This document shows, piece by piece, positions 49,860-63,390 of a stretch of DNA of 64,000 nt. Numbering within the stretch: the stretch's first letter is position 1; every line of letters begins with the position of its first letter. The notes under the pieces were generated by a model that saw nothing but the letters and a program-made list of their open reading frames with translations, made no database searches and was not told where the DNA came from. This DNA comes from Monomorium pharaonis (Eukaryota; Arthropoda; Insecta; Hymenoptera; Formicidae): assembly GCF_013373865.1 (NCBI RefSeq), contig NC_050472.1:18846636-18910635 (forward strand). The letters are read 5' to 3'. The position numbers and the translations under genes are program-made.

Positions 49860-50230
49860 TGTCGAAGCCAAAGCGGGACCGAAACCAGAAGCGGAAACAG
49901 AGACGAGTACAAGAGCGGTAGAATGTCGCGCGGCGCGGAGAGGGTGTAAGGTGGGAAGAGGCGACGGCATCGGGTGCATCGTTCCGTGTTGAGCTTGCTT
50001 CTACTACGGTCTGAGTGAAATCGTTTCCTGCGGAAGAGCAAGCACTCCGTACCTACCGCCGAACATCACGATTTCCTCCGCGAGCCAATTCGCCGAACAT
50101 TCGTCGACTTCCGGGATGTTATCCGTTTCGATGATCGGCAATGTACTTCAGATTGAGATTTTCACTGCACGATAATGTACCGCCGGGAGATTGAGATCCA
50201 AAATACTCTTTTCCTCGCATCTCTCTTACT
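49860..50230. other. GC-rich patch next to the microsatellite
   Basis: CpG-rich. The minus strand has a stop-free stretch of about 47 codons ending near 50008 (containing EVDECSANWLAEEIV) that looks protein-like but has no ATG-led frame of length, no strong splice acceptor and no recognised family. Could be regulatory or untranslated DNA, or an exon. Confidence 0.3.
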
Positions 50231-52380
50231 TACTACGTTACAAAAAATATATTACAGTAGTTCGTACATGTGCCAATTAAATGTAATAAATACAAAAAGA
50301 TATTAAAGCAATACAAAGTGCAAATAAAATTAGATTAAAGTAAAAAAAATTACTTACTTTATTTATATTACTAATATATTGTATTTATAATTTTTAAAGA
50401 TTAATCAATATCGATGCTTTCCATAAAAGTAAATGCGATTTACTAAACAAATTTATTAAACAGTTAAAGGGTTTACAATAAAATAAAATGTTATTTTTGT
50501 TTAAGAATGTAACATATTTTATAAATTCTGTACAATACTAATTACAAATTATCTCAAATTAAAAACTGCAGGTTTCTTAAGTTTAAATTTTTCCTAATAA
50601 ATAACAAAAAGTTTATTATAAATAAAATGTTAGCACTAAAAGAACAAAATAACGAATAATTTCATACTTACAATGGCTTATGCAGTGTAAATAATCATTA
50701 TTTGCTACACTTTTAAGTAAATAACTTTTAAACGAGTAAATAGATTAAAATAAATTTTTTGCAATTGTTTACTAAGAGTTTAACTAGTATATGCAATAAA
50801 TTTGATTTAATTTGTAATGTTATCTTTTTTATCAAAATTTACAAAGTGCTGCACACATATATCAAATGTGATTTTACGTAAGGTTCAAGAACAAACAAAA
50901 AATTAAATAACTTTTAAACCAATAAAAGAATTGTACACAATTTTGCATAGAATTGCAAATGCAATAATAGAACAATCTGTAAAATTTGTATATTTTTAGT
51001 TGGAAATACGTAGATTCTTGAAAATCAAAGTACAACACAAATAAATACAATTAACAAAACTGAATTAGCATAAAGAATTAGCATAAGGATAAAGCAATGA
51101 AGAGACGAGGGTCGATAAAAAACAAATTGCTACGCGATTGGACTTTTTTTCATTAGGGGTTGCGATCGGTGCTGCCACAAACAACGCCATCGTCAATAGA
51201 CATCGAGCGGATCCGATGGTATTATGGCGTGTGCGTATCGTGATATCGGGTCTCGTAATGCGTGATGCGGGTAAATCCTCAGCGTCGCGCAAAAAGCACG
51301 GCTACCAAAGCTCCCGGACGCGCCTCTCCGTTTTATAGCAAACAGTTACATGATGTGGCGAGCGGAGGGCTGCAAAGCGGCAGAAGAGGGTGACGGAATG
51401 TCGAATAACCGGGCATCATCAAAATGACAACACGCTGATGCGCGGCTGTCGATAGATTGAAGGGTGCAATATCTTAAGTTACTGATTCAAGGATCTTCAT
51501 ACGTACTCACGCGTGTCGTCGTAGACTTTAAAAGATTATCACTAAATATATTAAAAAGAAAAAAGAAGTGAAACAAAAAAGTTAAAATGATAAACAAAAC
51601 AAGCTTCATCATTATATTTCAAAAATGCACGCAAAAAGAATTTTTCGTTATATTTCATCAAAAAATTAACTAAAAATTTTGTGTAGTGATAAGCTTGGGA
51701 CAATTCTTGGGAACTTGTCGAATATTACGAGTAATAAAGTTTTTGAAATATGTATATAATTGACATTTTACAAACTGTTTAACAAAAATTATTATACCAC
51801 ATTGTAACATTTTAAAATAAAATTTTTACAGTTTAAGACAAAATTTTCTTACATAATGATATATAATTATATACAAAAATCTTTATATGTATTTATTGTT
51901 ATATACGTATATTATTTTTATAAAAATAAAAATGCTTATGTTAATAAGAATTAAACCTGGATTTACGATCTGGGATCATGAATCTTCTACCTTATGTGCT
52001 ACTTTTTTCTATTGATAAATATAGTTATATATAGTTTACTCAGAATATAAACAGTATGCCAAAGATTTATTATGTTACATGGACAATTATCATGAGCGAT
52101 TATAAGAAAACATTGCAAAATATTGAATTCTGATTTAAAAATGGTTTTAGTTTTTTTCGTTATATCTAGAAAACTATTTAAGATGTAAAAAAAATTTATA
52201 ATAAAATTACTTTTATTTATTATGTACATCAATATTTTTTAAATTATTTTTAAAAAAATGTTTAAAAATATTTTGACGTAAATAAATAAAAGTAATTTTA
52301 TTACAAAACTTTTTTAAGATTAAAATTTAACACTTTGCGATTCCCTTATAACTCAGATTGCAATATTATGTTGTATTGTA
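50230..52380. other. AT-rich non-coding DNA with a GC-richer patch at 51100-51520
   Basis: The patch carries overlapping 66- and 75-codon frames on opposite strands, neither recognised. The rest is featureless AT-rich DNA. Confidence 0.45.
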
Positions 52381-52382
52381 AA

Positions 52383-52384
<2 letters not shown>

Positions 52385-52419
<35 letters not shown>
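52385..52419. repeat. (TA)n microsatellite
   Basis: About 17 TA units. Confidence 0.95.
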
Positions 52420-52421
<2 letters not shown>

Positions 52422-52429
52422 TTGCTCAA

Positions 52430-54145
52430 CATGTGTTCTATGTAAAACAACGTAGAATTATAATATTTTTAACAAATTATCATATATCTTATTATACTAA
52501 AATGTTAAAATATGTACAGTTGAAACAAGTATAGTATATAGATAGATAATAATAAATCGAAGAAAATTATATAAAATTCTTTAAAATACAATGTTGTCGT
52601 CTGGCTTTTTTAAAGGCCTATAATCAATTTTGCAAAGAAAACTTTGTAATAAAATTATCTTTGTGCATAATTTCAAAGCAAATAAATGTATACATTTCTG
52701 CGCGTTTAGAAAAAAATTTTTGTCTATAAATTATATATAAATATATAATAACAGATTAGAGACATTTTTCTAGAATAGAACGTTGTAAAGCATAGTTGAA
52801 TAAGGTGATAAGTATCGTCTCAATAGTAGAATGCGACGAGAGAAAAGAAGGGAAAGAAACAGAGAGGGAAACCGGACGTAAACGAGTAAGATGGCGGTTG
52901 TCAAGCCTTGTACAATTTTAAATGTAAATGTAAATTAAAGTATTGGCCGCGTTGCTTGCTGTCTAGATCCAGATTGGGGACGGGCAACAACAGCCTGCCT
53001 GCCGTTACGGTGCATTTGCATATTAAGTGGCCGCGACCCAATAACATCCCGCTCCATAGAGTTTCACGTACTTTATCGTTCTCCCTGCCGATGCCGACGC
53101 TGGCAAATACAAGACTCGATACGGATCTCCCGTCATCTCCGATATTAGTAGCGATAGCGCGAAAATAAGAATCCGACTACAGTATATTATGGCAACGGTT
53201 AATAATTTATAACACGCACACACATTCTCTCTCCCTTTCTCTCTCGTTTTCCTTCTTTTAATAAGAAAGATTTCAAATCTCACGCATTCTCAACCGTTTT
53301 TGTAATTAGCGAGTAATTAAAATATTTTTTTAATAATATTCCATATTGTATAGTTAACTAGTTTTCTTAATACTTTATTTCAGAAGATAGTTACTGCACA
53401 TCGAAGACGACCGTGTGAAAATGGGCATTATTAATGCACGATACACGATCAACCATAAAGGCGCTGTTCGTAGAGTCAAATTTATGGGCGCGTGACATCG
53501 AATATTGTTTTTCCCTTATCGTACGCTAAGTGCATATATAGCTCGATACAAACGATATTTTTCAATATGAGTGATGTTTGTTGACTCTCGACGTCAAAAT
53601 AATGGAAAAAACATAACGGTATAAACTACAACAAAAATTGTCATCAGTGAGGTGCAAACAGCTAATTCTATACAGTTACTATAGAAAATCTCAATGTTTT
53701 TTTTTTATTATTATTACTCGTGGATTGGTCAAACAATTTTTTTAAAAATTATTTTGAACAATACAAATTTTTTTTTGTTTTTTGTTAACTTACGCAAAAC
53801 TTACAAAAATCTTGTGAATTTTATTTAAAATATAAAGGCTTTACTTAAAATGTATTTAAAATTTTTTCTGCAATATTTAATTGATCGACCATAAAAATAA
53901 GGAGATAATCAAAAGTTAATTAACATCAAACAAAAGATATTAATTAGACACTTGTAACCACAGAGATTATCTTTTTTATCCCGCGAGTGACTTTCATAGT
54001 ATGATTTGACAACAGAATAGAGAATGGGGGAAAAAAGAATGTCAAGCATCTTGCACCATCGTGAAGGGAAGTTTTGTCGCTTACGCAAAATAAACTTCGA
54101 CGAACGATCCGCCTTCTTGTAACGTATACTGGAATATGCGTATGA
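52430..54145. other. Mixed non-coding DNA; GC-richer patch at 52790-53560
   Basis: The patch has two overlapping 86-codon frames on opposite strands and no recognised protein. The segment 53690-53940 is AT-rich. Confidence 0.4.
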
Positions 54146-54176
54146 GAGAGAGAGAGAGAGAGAGAGAAAGAGGAGG
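54145..54176. repeat. (GA)n microsatellite
   Basis: A short GA run within a GC-richer patch. Confidence 0.9.
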
Positions 54177-54239
54177 GGGAGGAGCTACAAAGTACGAACG
54201 AAGGACAAAAGGAAGCAAGGGGAGAAAAGGGCAAAGGAA

Positions 54240-54856
54240 ATAGGCGACAAGAGTAAAAATAGCTTAATGGGTGAAGTTAGGGGGGAAAGACGGGGGCGGA
54301 AAAGGGTCTCTTGCGGTACATTTGGGTTTTATTGAATATAACGCGCGTGTGGAACCCCAACTGGCTTTTCAAGACCTACCCCTTCGAACCACCTCCCATT
54401 CGCGAGCCACCCACCACCGACACCACTAAACCTTATTCTCGCCGATAGCAACGGCAGCGCTACGGTTATTACAGCATACGCTGGCTTATGGTATTTTTGC
54501 GTGCATTTAGACAGTTTTTTTTCTTCTTTTTTTTTCCAGTATATCTTTCCGCCTCTTCGAAACGGAGGAGGCGTGCAGAGTTAACGGCCTCCCTGAGCGA
54601 CTTCGAAAATAAGCACAGCCCGGCCCAGCTCCTCCGGTCTCGTTATCGAACTCGACTGCACGATCCGGACTTTTATACGGTCTCTTACCGCTCTCTCCTG
54701 ATCCTTGCCTCGAAAGGTTTCATTAGGGAAGGACCACGCGCGCGGATACTCCTCGCTTCTCGCTGGCTCCCGAGCGAAAGTGAACGCTGCGAGAATCGCG
54801 GGATTGGGAGAGAAACTCTCGCTTCGGTAAATCGAGAGGTTCGAGAAATAATAACC

Positions 54857-54903
<47 letters not shown>

Positions 54904-55260
54904 TCCGTATCGGTTCGATTCGCGATTCGTGTTGTGCTTGTAATTATTTTCGAACCGCGGATCTTGGAAAACGTATAAGCAGTTTCAAGACGGATGGAGA
55001 CGGATCGAATGCGAGAAAGCAAGATGGATGACGCTAAGAGAGCTAATATTTACACATAATTAGGCGTGCGGGAGAACTTATCGCGCGGAAGAGAATCAGA
55101 ATCGAGTGGATATCAGAATTCAAGTAGTGCACACGTTTATTCTAAGCTCCGGATACTCCTCCGTGCGCATTTGCGTGGATCGCATTTTCTCAGACGGACC
55201 AGTGATTCGCTGTTAGTCGCGTAATGTTGCCGTCTCCTTTCATGACACGCAGAAGAAATT
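54240..55260. other. GC/CpG-rich patch
   Basis: Dense CpG words (TCGCG, GCGCGG, TCCGG). Contains frames of 151 (plus) and 72 (minus) codons that run through the TA repeat as an Ile-Tyr repeat and are not credible genes. Possible promoter or regulatory island. Confidence 0.35.
54860..54901. repeat. (TA)n microsatellite
   Basis: About 20 TA units inside the GC-rich patch. Confidence 0.95.
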
Positions 55261-55261
55261 A

Positions 55262-56310
55262 GTGTCAACTATCATTATTTCAAATATAATATATAAGCAA
55301 GAATATAAAACCTTCCTTAAAGAATTTAATAATCTTAAATTTTTAACGTTATACTATCATACGTTTATTGAATTTTTATTTCAATATTATAATAGTCATC
55401 GAGCACGATATGATTGTTTTGGTAATAATAGTACTAAAATATTTTTATTCTTCGGTTGAAAATATTGTTTTTCTTTAATCCAATTTTTTCTTTTTAATAA
55501 AAATTATTATTGAATAATGAGAATATATCTTCCTTGATAAAACTGTATAAAATTCTATAAGCAAACAAGTTATGTCCGTTCGAGATTAACAAATTCTTTA
55601 ATGATTTTATATGTGAAATAATAATTTCAGACTGATTTTTTTTCTGTATAGACAGGTACGTACAAATGATAACATGATGGGGATAGATCTTGAGTCTACA
55701 TTTTTTTAAGCTGCCTTCGCAGCATGAGCTTTTTACTGGTGCTTGTGCGCGATTACGACGGAGAAATATATACCACGAGATACCACGAGATAAGAAAAGA
55801 CGGCATCTCTCAGAGCGTCTGTCGATCGCGTCCAAAAAGGAGAACGGAGGAACGAAGCCGAAGGTTGGAGGCTTTACGCAAACGTATTGCATAACCGTAT
55901 CGTGCCGTTTCCGAGGCGCATCGCGCATTATGCAGGGATCAGAATGCTATGCCAGACGCAATACCTACGTACACTCGTCTATGATGTATGCCCATTCCGA
56001 CGCATTTCAAAATATTGGAAACAGAAGAAAGATGTTTACCAAGCTTTAACCCTAAACTAGCAATATGTTCCGCGAGATACATTTATTTTTCACTGTCCGA
56101 GTTTGTAATTTCTTGATTAGTAATAAAAAGTAATATATATATATATATATACCATTACAATAACATGACTCAAAAATTGTCATTTCTTATCTGTAAAAAG
56201 TCTTGTCTGTAAAAAAATAGAACTCTAATGTGAATTCATTACACTAGTAACACACACAGAAAAAAGACTAGCTAACAAAGCTAAAATGTATCCACAACAA
56301 CTAAGATGTG
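55262..56310. other. Non-coding DNA; GC-richer patch at 55700-56050
   Basis: Overlapping frames of 119 (plus) and 144 (minus) codons cover the patch; neither has recognisable motifs, and at most one could be real. A TA run lies at about 56133-56150. Confidence 0.4.
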
Positions 56311-56319
56311 TTCTTAAAA

Positions 56320-57099
56320 TACACGGAAAGAATAATTTTGCTAAAATATTAAAAAATTTAACCGAATGCAGATTTAAAAACAATTTCGTTGGATCAACAA
56401 AATTATAACGAATGATATTCAAATGAAGCTGAAAAGATATACTTAGATCGCTAATTTGGATTTTAACTACCAGTAGATCATATTAATCAAGTTAATGGCC
56501 GCTTCCTAAACATTTACAGTAAAATATAAACTATTTTTTTGTATAAGATACGAAGAGAATTTTATAGTAAAAATTACTATAATAAATAGTAAGCGCAGAT
56601 TAAAGAAAGAATCATAAAAATTTTAACTATGTTTTTCATCAAATTACGTAATATTTACGCTATTTATAAGATAATTATTTGAAATTTCTTCTTATAGTTT
56701 GCTGTTGTATATAGTAATTTTTACTATAAAATTTTCTCCGTGTAAAAATACGTATTATTAAGTTACTAAAATAACACTAAAAACGATAATGTCAAAATTA
56801 GAGGTATAAAAATAGTAATAATTTTATTATGGGATTATGTGCGCGCAATAGTCTCACACTATTGCCGCCATTCAATCAACGTGAAAATAAACGCTGAAAC
56901 CGAGCATCGATCATATGTTAACCACAATTAACGCTCTAGTAGCAGATAACTGTGACTACAAAAGTTTGATAGTCTGGCATCTAATTTTAACAATTATTTT
57001 GTTTCAATAGTTATTTTGAAACAAAAACGCAAGTATTTTCAAATCTGTATCCAACTACATAAACTTTAAGATACTTTAACAAAATATTCTTTCCGCGTA
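56320..57099. mobile_element. MITE-like element with TACACGGAAAGAAT ends, interrupted by a second MITE
   Basis: Ends TACACGGAAAGAATAATTTT (left) and TACGCGGAAAGAATATTTTG (right, minus strand). Inverted similarity runs for about 35 bp with TA at both edges. A different palindromic element (56549-56744) lies inside, so the original length was about 580 bp. The interior also has a perfect 8-bp hairpin, GCAATAGT-ctcac-ACTATTGC, at 56845-56865. No coding capacity. Confidence 0.65.
56549..56744. mobile_element. Palindromic MITE nested in the 56320-57099 element
   Basis: About 196 bp. The right end on the minus strand reads TACACGGAGAAAATTTTATA. The left end reads TACGAAGAGAATTTTATAGT. Both arms continue through TAGTAAAAATTACTATA, itself a palindrome. 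TA lies at both edges. Nesting makes it younger than its host element. Confidence 0.75.
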
Positions 57100-58780
57100 A
57101 GGAAATAACAAATGTTGCTGCTAATAACATACAATTTATTAATTACTAAAATATAACGGCTGCAGCAAAAAGATATTTGCTGCTAAAATCAAATATACGT
57201 AGCGTATCATGAACAATGTGAACAAACTGTGACTCAAATGCGGTTTTTACGCACGTAAGATATTGAGAAATTCTTAGTTGCTACTTTCTTAGTTACTTGT
57301 GTTTTTGAAGCACAATGTCACATGTATGTGGCATCTTTTAATAATTAAAAAAAATTATTTCTTTTATTTTAATTTCTATGCAATGTATATTATTAGTAGA
57401 AATTTGAATCCAATCTAAAGTTAAAATTTCAAAATTTACAACGTTGATTTAATTTACAATGTTGTGGTGGCTCAAACTCTAACGAATTTTCTTTTTGTGC
57501 AAAATATTCTGTATAATGTCCTTTGTGATATAATACATAGTATCCGGAGGTTTCTGGAATCGTTAATTTTTAAAATCAAAGTTAAAATTTACAAAAAATT
57601 TCAAAATACAAAATAGCAAACCAAATCCGGTTTAAATTATTAAATTTAGCATGTTAAATCAATTTTTTGCTCAAAAAGTCATGATTTTAATCATTTTTTT
57701 TTTATATAACAATGTATGCATTTGTAAGTTAATTTCTTACAATATCGTAAGAAAGAAAAGTAAATTAACAAAAACAATAACTTTTAAACAAAGCTTTCTA
57801 ATTACAGTGCTCATTCAAAAAGATGCAACTAAAGAATTTTTCAATCACACCTGCCTGTTGTGCTACATTAGAAAAGAAATTCCATTCAGTATCGAAAAAG
57901 AAATTACGAATGGTTTTTCAAAACAATACATGTATAACAGATCAACTAATGTACGAAATTATCAAAAATAAATACGATACCTCAAAACAACAAAAAGTTA
58001 ACAAAGTTATCTAAGAAAACGCATATTGTAAGTGATGTCGTTAAACTTTGGCAGTTAAAAAATGCAAGGACAATTATATTAACAGGATCATTATTTTTAT
58101 TCTTATACAATTAGTTGATTTTTTGCCTTTTTAACGCTATGTTAAATCCGTCATTTTAAATTCGTAACTAAAATCCCTGTATACCAAATTTCAAGAAATT
58201 TTTATACAAATAATATGTGTTACTCAAAGGATTAAAACGTAGTTTTAATTTCGGCTAATAAATCTGTATTTCGCAGCAAATGTGTTTTATTTTTAATAAT
58301 CAATTTTTAACAATAATAAATAAAGCCGAACTAGCTACAAACACTTATTTCCATAATGAAAAGCTAATAATATTTTTATTCCTCTACAATCATTAAACAA
58401 AATTGTTACATCAAAGCCACATTTAAAAGTGATATTACAACATTTTTATGATTTAAAAGTTTTTAAAAGAAAAAATTTTATTCTTAATTTCTTAAATTGT
58501 GTCATTGTATTAAAAGATGTAAAATTTCCATAAATTTTATAAAACTTCCTTATCATACAATGTCTTTAACAAATATATATATGTATATATATATATATAT
58601 GTATGTATATATACAATAAAATATTACACGTATTTGTAAAAAGCAATGTTATGAAAATAATTATTGAGACAATTAATACATTATTAACGTTGACAGAAAA
58701 ATCTGAATCAGAAATAGCTAACATTTAAAATATTTCAATGTGTTTAAATATCATTTTAATGTTAATCGCAATCAGTAATT
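57100..58780. other. AT-rich non-coding DNA
   Basis: Contains a TA/ATGTAT run at about 58571-58613. The 106-codon frame at 57651-57971 is AT-driven and unrecognised. Confidence 0.5.
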
Positions 58781-59640
58781 AAGGGCCGCGTTTGTTCCTG
58801 CTCGTATTCCACTTGAGCAGAATTTCATTTAATGAAAGACAACATTCGAAGCACATTCAGCCTGCGGTGCGGATGCGTGGGTGGTGAGACCGGATCAAAC
58901 AAAAGAAGTTATACGCGAGCGTGTTACGGTATCGAGTTTTTCTAGTGCCTGAATCAGAATGCAGACTCGGCTTGGACCTACATACCTCCAGAAATATGCA
59001 CATGATATTTGCATCAGTGCATGTGAATGGCTAAAGCTACGTGCGCAACAGTGTTCGACAGAGTTTCTCAATCGCGACACTGACTCGGGCAACAGGTATT
59101 GTCCTGATTTCTGTTTCATCGTTATACGCAATACACCGATTAATAAATTGTTGACACTGTTCAATATATCACTGTTCCAGTAAAGATTTTTATAATAATG
59201 GTACATTGCATGATTAACAATAAATAGATCAATTGAGAAGAGAATCGGTAAGAGAACTTAATTTTCGCACTTGCAATACACGACGCTAGTAGCAATTCTT
59301 CTTTAATATTCCTCTTAATCTCACACACATATAATTACAAAAAAGTCACTTGAGTTTTGAATATATTGACTCTTAAAGTTCTAAAAGTAAATAATATATA
59401 AACTGGGATGTAACAATTTGTCTACAAAAATGCTTACAAAAATACGAAACGTGATTAAATACACATGATTTAATAAAAATTTGCGAAACATACGAGAATA
59501 TGTATTCTATATTTATTGCAAATCGAATATCGACACATTTTGTATTATCAAAAACGACAAAAGAAACAATTTTGTCGGAGAAAAAGAGATGGAATTTAAA
59601 TTTAAAATTAAAATCGCAAAAAATGTTTCTTAGTTCCAAT
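58780..59640. other. GC-richer patch then AT-rich DNA
   Basis: The patch at about 58790-59110 holds overlapping frames of 74 and 103 codons on opposite strands, neither recognised. Confidence 0.35.
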
Positions 59641-61300
59641 AAAATTTCTTAAAAATTCCACATTTCCCCAATTATTCCCGGTAAGTAAACACCATGGAAC
59701 TTATTAGGCTCAGGACAATTCGCCTTCAAGAAAGCGACGATTCATCTTCTACACCAACTTCATCAGCCTATGGTGGTCCGAATGTCGGCGCGGTTTCGTT
59801 GCGTGACAACCACTGATTTCGCCGGACAGCCAAACAATAAAGACCCACGTACAAAAGCCCAGTGGCATTCCTATCCATTCTCACATGCAGAGAGGTCGTC
59901 TGGACAATACTAAAGCTCGCAAGCTCTGTACCAAGCCAGCACAGGCTCGATATTAAAATACTTCAGCGTATCCGCCGCTGAAGGAGGACGCAGGCGCCGA
60001 AAAAGTACGATCGGCAGATCCTCCCTCAAAGGAAATCGGAGGATCTTGCTCACGCCTGCGATTCTCCGCCACGGCTGCTGGAAATTCCACGGATTCTGTT
60101 CGAACGACGTTGTCACAATGTGCCCGCTTGCGCTGCCGGCGCGCTCTATATCTCTTTGATGTCCGGATCTGCTTATTGTTAATAAAAGCTTACTCGCGAG
60201 AAAAGAGAGTACATTGAATCCGCCGTTCCTCGGAAGCGGAAGTAAAAATGCGTGCTCGAGCCTCGAACGGCGACGGCGACGTCGCTGTATTTTGCAAATA
60301 CGCCCGTTCGCATATCAATACCTCTTCGTCGACGATATTCCATACTGCAAGTTTTATTCGCGCAATCATGACATTTTGCGAAATATTGAATCACTCGCGC
60401 ACACATGGAACGGACACATCGGAGCCAATCCTATTTAATTATCAATTATCTTCAATGTTCATATATTTCGTGTGTTTGTTCAAAGGCACAAAAGCAGAAA
60501 AGGAAGAATATAACTCGTGTCCGCAATTATTTCTATAACAATTCGTGAATAATTTTGGGAGATAAAATACCGGGATCGCATCGCTAACTATTCCCTATGA
60601 AAAGAATAGAATTGAATAGGGCGTTACCGCGTGCGTTTACGACGACAATATTGTGATACGGGTCTTCGTGAATGGGGAAGCACTACTAGAAACGTCAATA
60701 GAAAGAGAGAGAGAGAGAGAGAGAAATCATTTTTTCGAGGAAATATATTTTTATCGAAGCGCACGCTTATGATACTGGATGGCCGGGTGTACAAGATGTA
60801 CGAAAAATACGGCGTTTGCCGCGAGTGAATTTTTGCGAATTTTTTTTCATTGCAACTAAATCGACAGCTCGGTAAATAAACAGCAATATCGTAAAAATTT
60901 ATTGCAATACTCAAATCCATTTCAAGACGGTCGACGAGCAGTTAACAGTTGAGTTACGCGGTCGACATTACGGGAGAGCGTTGCGTGGTGATGCTGCGCG
61001 AACGAATTATTTGTCCGCGTTTATTACGCATGAATATTTACGAACCATAATTTAATGCGGCCGCCTCTTCCGAAACCTTATAAATCTGGAAAACGCTTAG
61101 GAGTAACGTGAGGCAAATTTCTCGTTCGTAATAAACTGTGGAATTGTGCGGCGCCCAAGAAAATGACAGCGCCTTTGTTTCTGTACAATGAATTTACAGT
61201 CCTCTAGAGAACCGAAAACATTTTAATTTAATGCAGCAAGAATATTACCGACGTAACAGTATACTTTGATGTTACAATTATTCGTCAATTTTGTCTTTGT
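59640..61300. other. GC-richer patches, non-coding as far as can be seen
   Basis: A mixed-composition region with short frames (68-98 codons) and a GA run at about 60703-60724. A 68-codon minus-strand frame at 59910-60116 has even codon usage and an internal ATG start but no recognised family. Possibly exonic or regulatory; undecided. Confidence 0.35.
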
Positions 61301-62300
61301 ATTTTCCTTTAATAAGCGCACAGATCTTTTTTTCTCTCTCTTTATGTGCATTTTTTAAATTTAATCCTTTCTTATACTTATATTTTCATACTTAAGCCTA
61401 TAAACATATTGAAATTTCTTACATGTTCTTACACCTATGTACTTTATACAAAGTAATACTTTTTACCACAAGGATAACAGTAATGTAGAAAACTCTTATA
61501 TTTTGTAGCATTAAAACACTTAAAAAAATATAATTATACAATAATTTTTAAAAACTAACAATAAACTAACAATGCTGATGTAATAATCATGAGAAATTAA
61601 AAAAAAGACCGTGATTTTACTTTCGTTATTTAATTATTAAAACATATAATATATGTTAAAAAAAATTATTGGATTTAATAAAACTTTATGCGCGATTCTT
61701 ATCAGAATGAGATAAGAAGTGTTATAGAAGATCGAAGATGGTCGTAAGACCACTTAGAGCACCATGCTGTTTATATAAGATAGTATACTTATGATTATGA
61801 CGTTGTATCGACACACGAGCACGCAAAATGTTTTAAAATTTTTATCGCACTTCGACGTCTCTCCTGTCTATACAAGGTGCAACAATACGTAACATTTTAT
61901 ATGCAATTAAACCGTTTATTTAAACTTTAACAACTGCAAACGATCAATCTTTTCAGCGCTGTTATGCGTTATTTATCGCGATGAATGCATTGATTCTTTT
62001 TTTTGTAACCGTGATACGTTGCAGTATATACAGGTACATATAAAAACAAAAATAAGTACATCGATTGTGTGCTCAACGTTTTCTTTTTATTTCGAGCCAA
62101 AGTTTACAATGAAATTGATTTTTCGTGAAAATTAACGTTTAAATTTCTATGTATTAACATTGATATATAAAATATATTGGGTATTACGTTTGGTTGTTAT
62201 ATTTTTTTTTACTTACTTATTAATTTTATTTATGTGTTAAATAAAATTAATAAATAAGTAAAAAACGCTCACATTTTTTGTTGTTTTGTATTTTATTTCC
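61300..62300. other. AT-rich non-coding DNA
   Basis: Nothing recognised beyond a short inverted pair near 62210-62265 (TTACTTACTTATTAATTTTA and its complement), which can form a small hairpin. Confidence 0.45.
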
Positions 62301-62735
62301 TTGTTAGGAACGAATGTATCGTACGCTCTTTACGGAACAACTCGGTAGTTTCGGTAATCACATCCAGAAAGTAACCGGCTCGTGTTTTATTTTAAACAAA
62401 CGCTTCACTCTGTCGTGACTTATACGGGCGTACGAACCGAGGTATCGTAAATATTAAAGTTTCCTTGCCTGTCCCTCGTCTATTGCGCACCCGAAGACAT
62501 CCTATATCTCGCACTTGGGATCAGAAGGCGGAGCGTGGAAGCTCGAAGGTATTGCCTTCAATATATATACGTGCTTTTGATATGTTTTAATTCGTATTGG
62601 GATACACGGCTCGTGAGTGGTCGGTGATTGGTATGGGTATAATCAGTACGGTGAGCCTCTGTGGCCTCTATCAACCCTCTATCAACCCCCGTGTATGTCT
62701 CAGGAGAGCTCAATCTTTCTTTTTCTAATCCTTCG

Positions 62736-62750
62736 TTCTCCCCCCCCCCC

Positions 62751-62782
<32 letters not shown>
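62736..62782. repeat. (C)n-(CT)n microsatellite
   Basis: A C-run followed by CT repeats. Confidence 0.9.
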
Positions 62783-62910
62783 AAAAGAAGTTCAGAAACA
62801 CTCCTGTGTGCACGTCACCATCGCTATATGTTTTACACACAACGCACACATAGCACATTCATATAATATAGAAATACCAATACTAATAAATATATAAGTC
62901 TATATATGTG

Positions 62911-62952
62911 ACGTGCGTGCGTGCGTGCGTGTGTGTGTGTGTGTGTGTGTGT
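62911..62952. repeat. (GTGC)n-(GT)n microsatellite
   Basis: Four GTGC-type units followed by about 12 GT units. Confidence 0.95.
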
Positions 62953-63096
62953 TTTTGTGTATATAAGATCGTGCAGGAGCGACAGATGAAACGCCAAAAA
63001 GACGTACGGCACATTACAGAGGGTGACGAGCGTATAACGGCGTTCCTCTGAATAATTGAAGTTCGATCCTCACTTGTCGAGAATATTAATGGAACA

Positions 63097-63132
63097 CTCT
63101 CTCTCTCTCTCTCTCTCTCTATCCCTCTCTCT
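63097..63132. repeat. (CT)n microsatellite
   Basis: A CT run with one ATCC interruption. Confidence 0.9.
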
Positions 63133-63371
63133 GCCGTTCCAGTAAACTACCCCCTACCAAGATTCTAAAGTGCTAACCCCCCACTCCTTATACTTTGCGT
63201 CCTCACGGCTTTCATGAGAACTTGTGATACCACGATTAACGAATGATAATTGGCCTGCTAATTATTTACGTCGCAATTATGAGACATAAGACATTCGTAC
63301 GCACGTCAACTTTACTTTTCTAGTACATTTGAGACTGACTTTTCTCTGCTACATTATTACTTCATTGTAAC

Positions 63372-63390
63372 GGGGGAGGGGGGGGGGGGG
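63372..63390. repeat. G-rich run
   Basis: GGGGG, A, then 13 G. A simple homopolymer tract with potential to form a quadruplex with neighbouring G-runs. Confidence 0.9.

Noticed and set aside
49512..49992. Frames of 105-155 codons on both strands
   Set aside because: They translate the GA/CT microsatellite as Leu-Ser or Arg-Glu repeats.
54488..54943. 151-codon plus-strand frame
   Set aside because: Runs through a TA microsatellite as an Ile-Tyr repeat; the remaining sequence has no recognisable motif.
55494..56049. 144-codon minus and 119-codon plus frames over the same patch
   Set aside because: They overlap on opposite strands, have no motifs, and the minus frame ends in AT-rich chance sequence.
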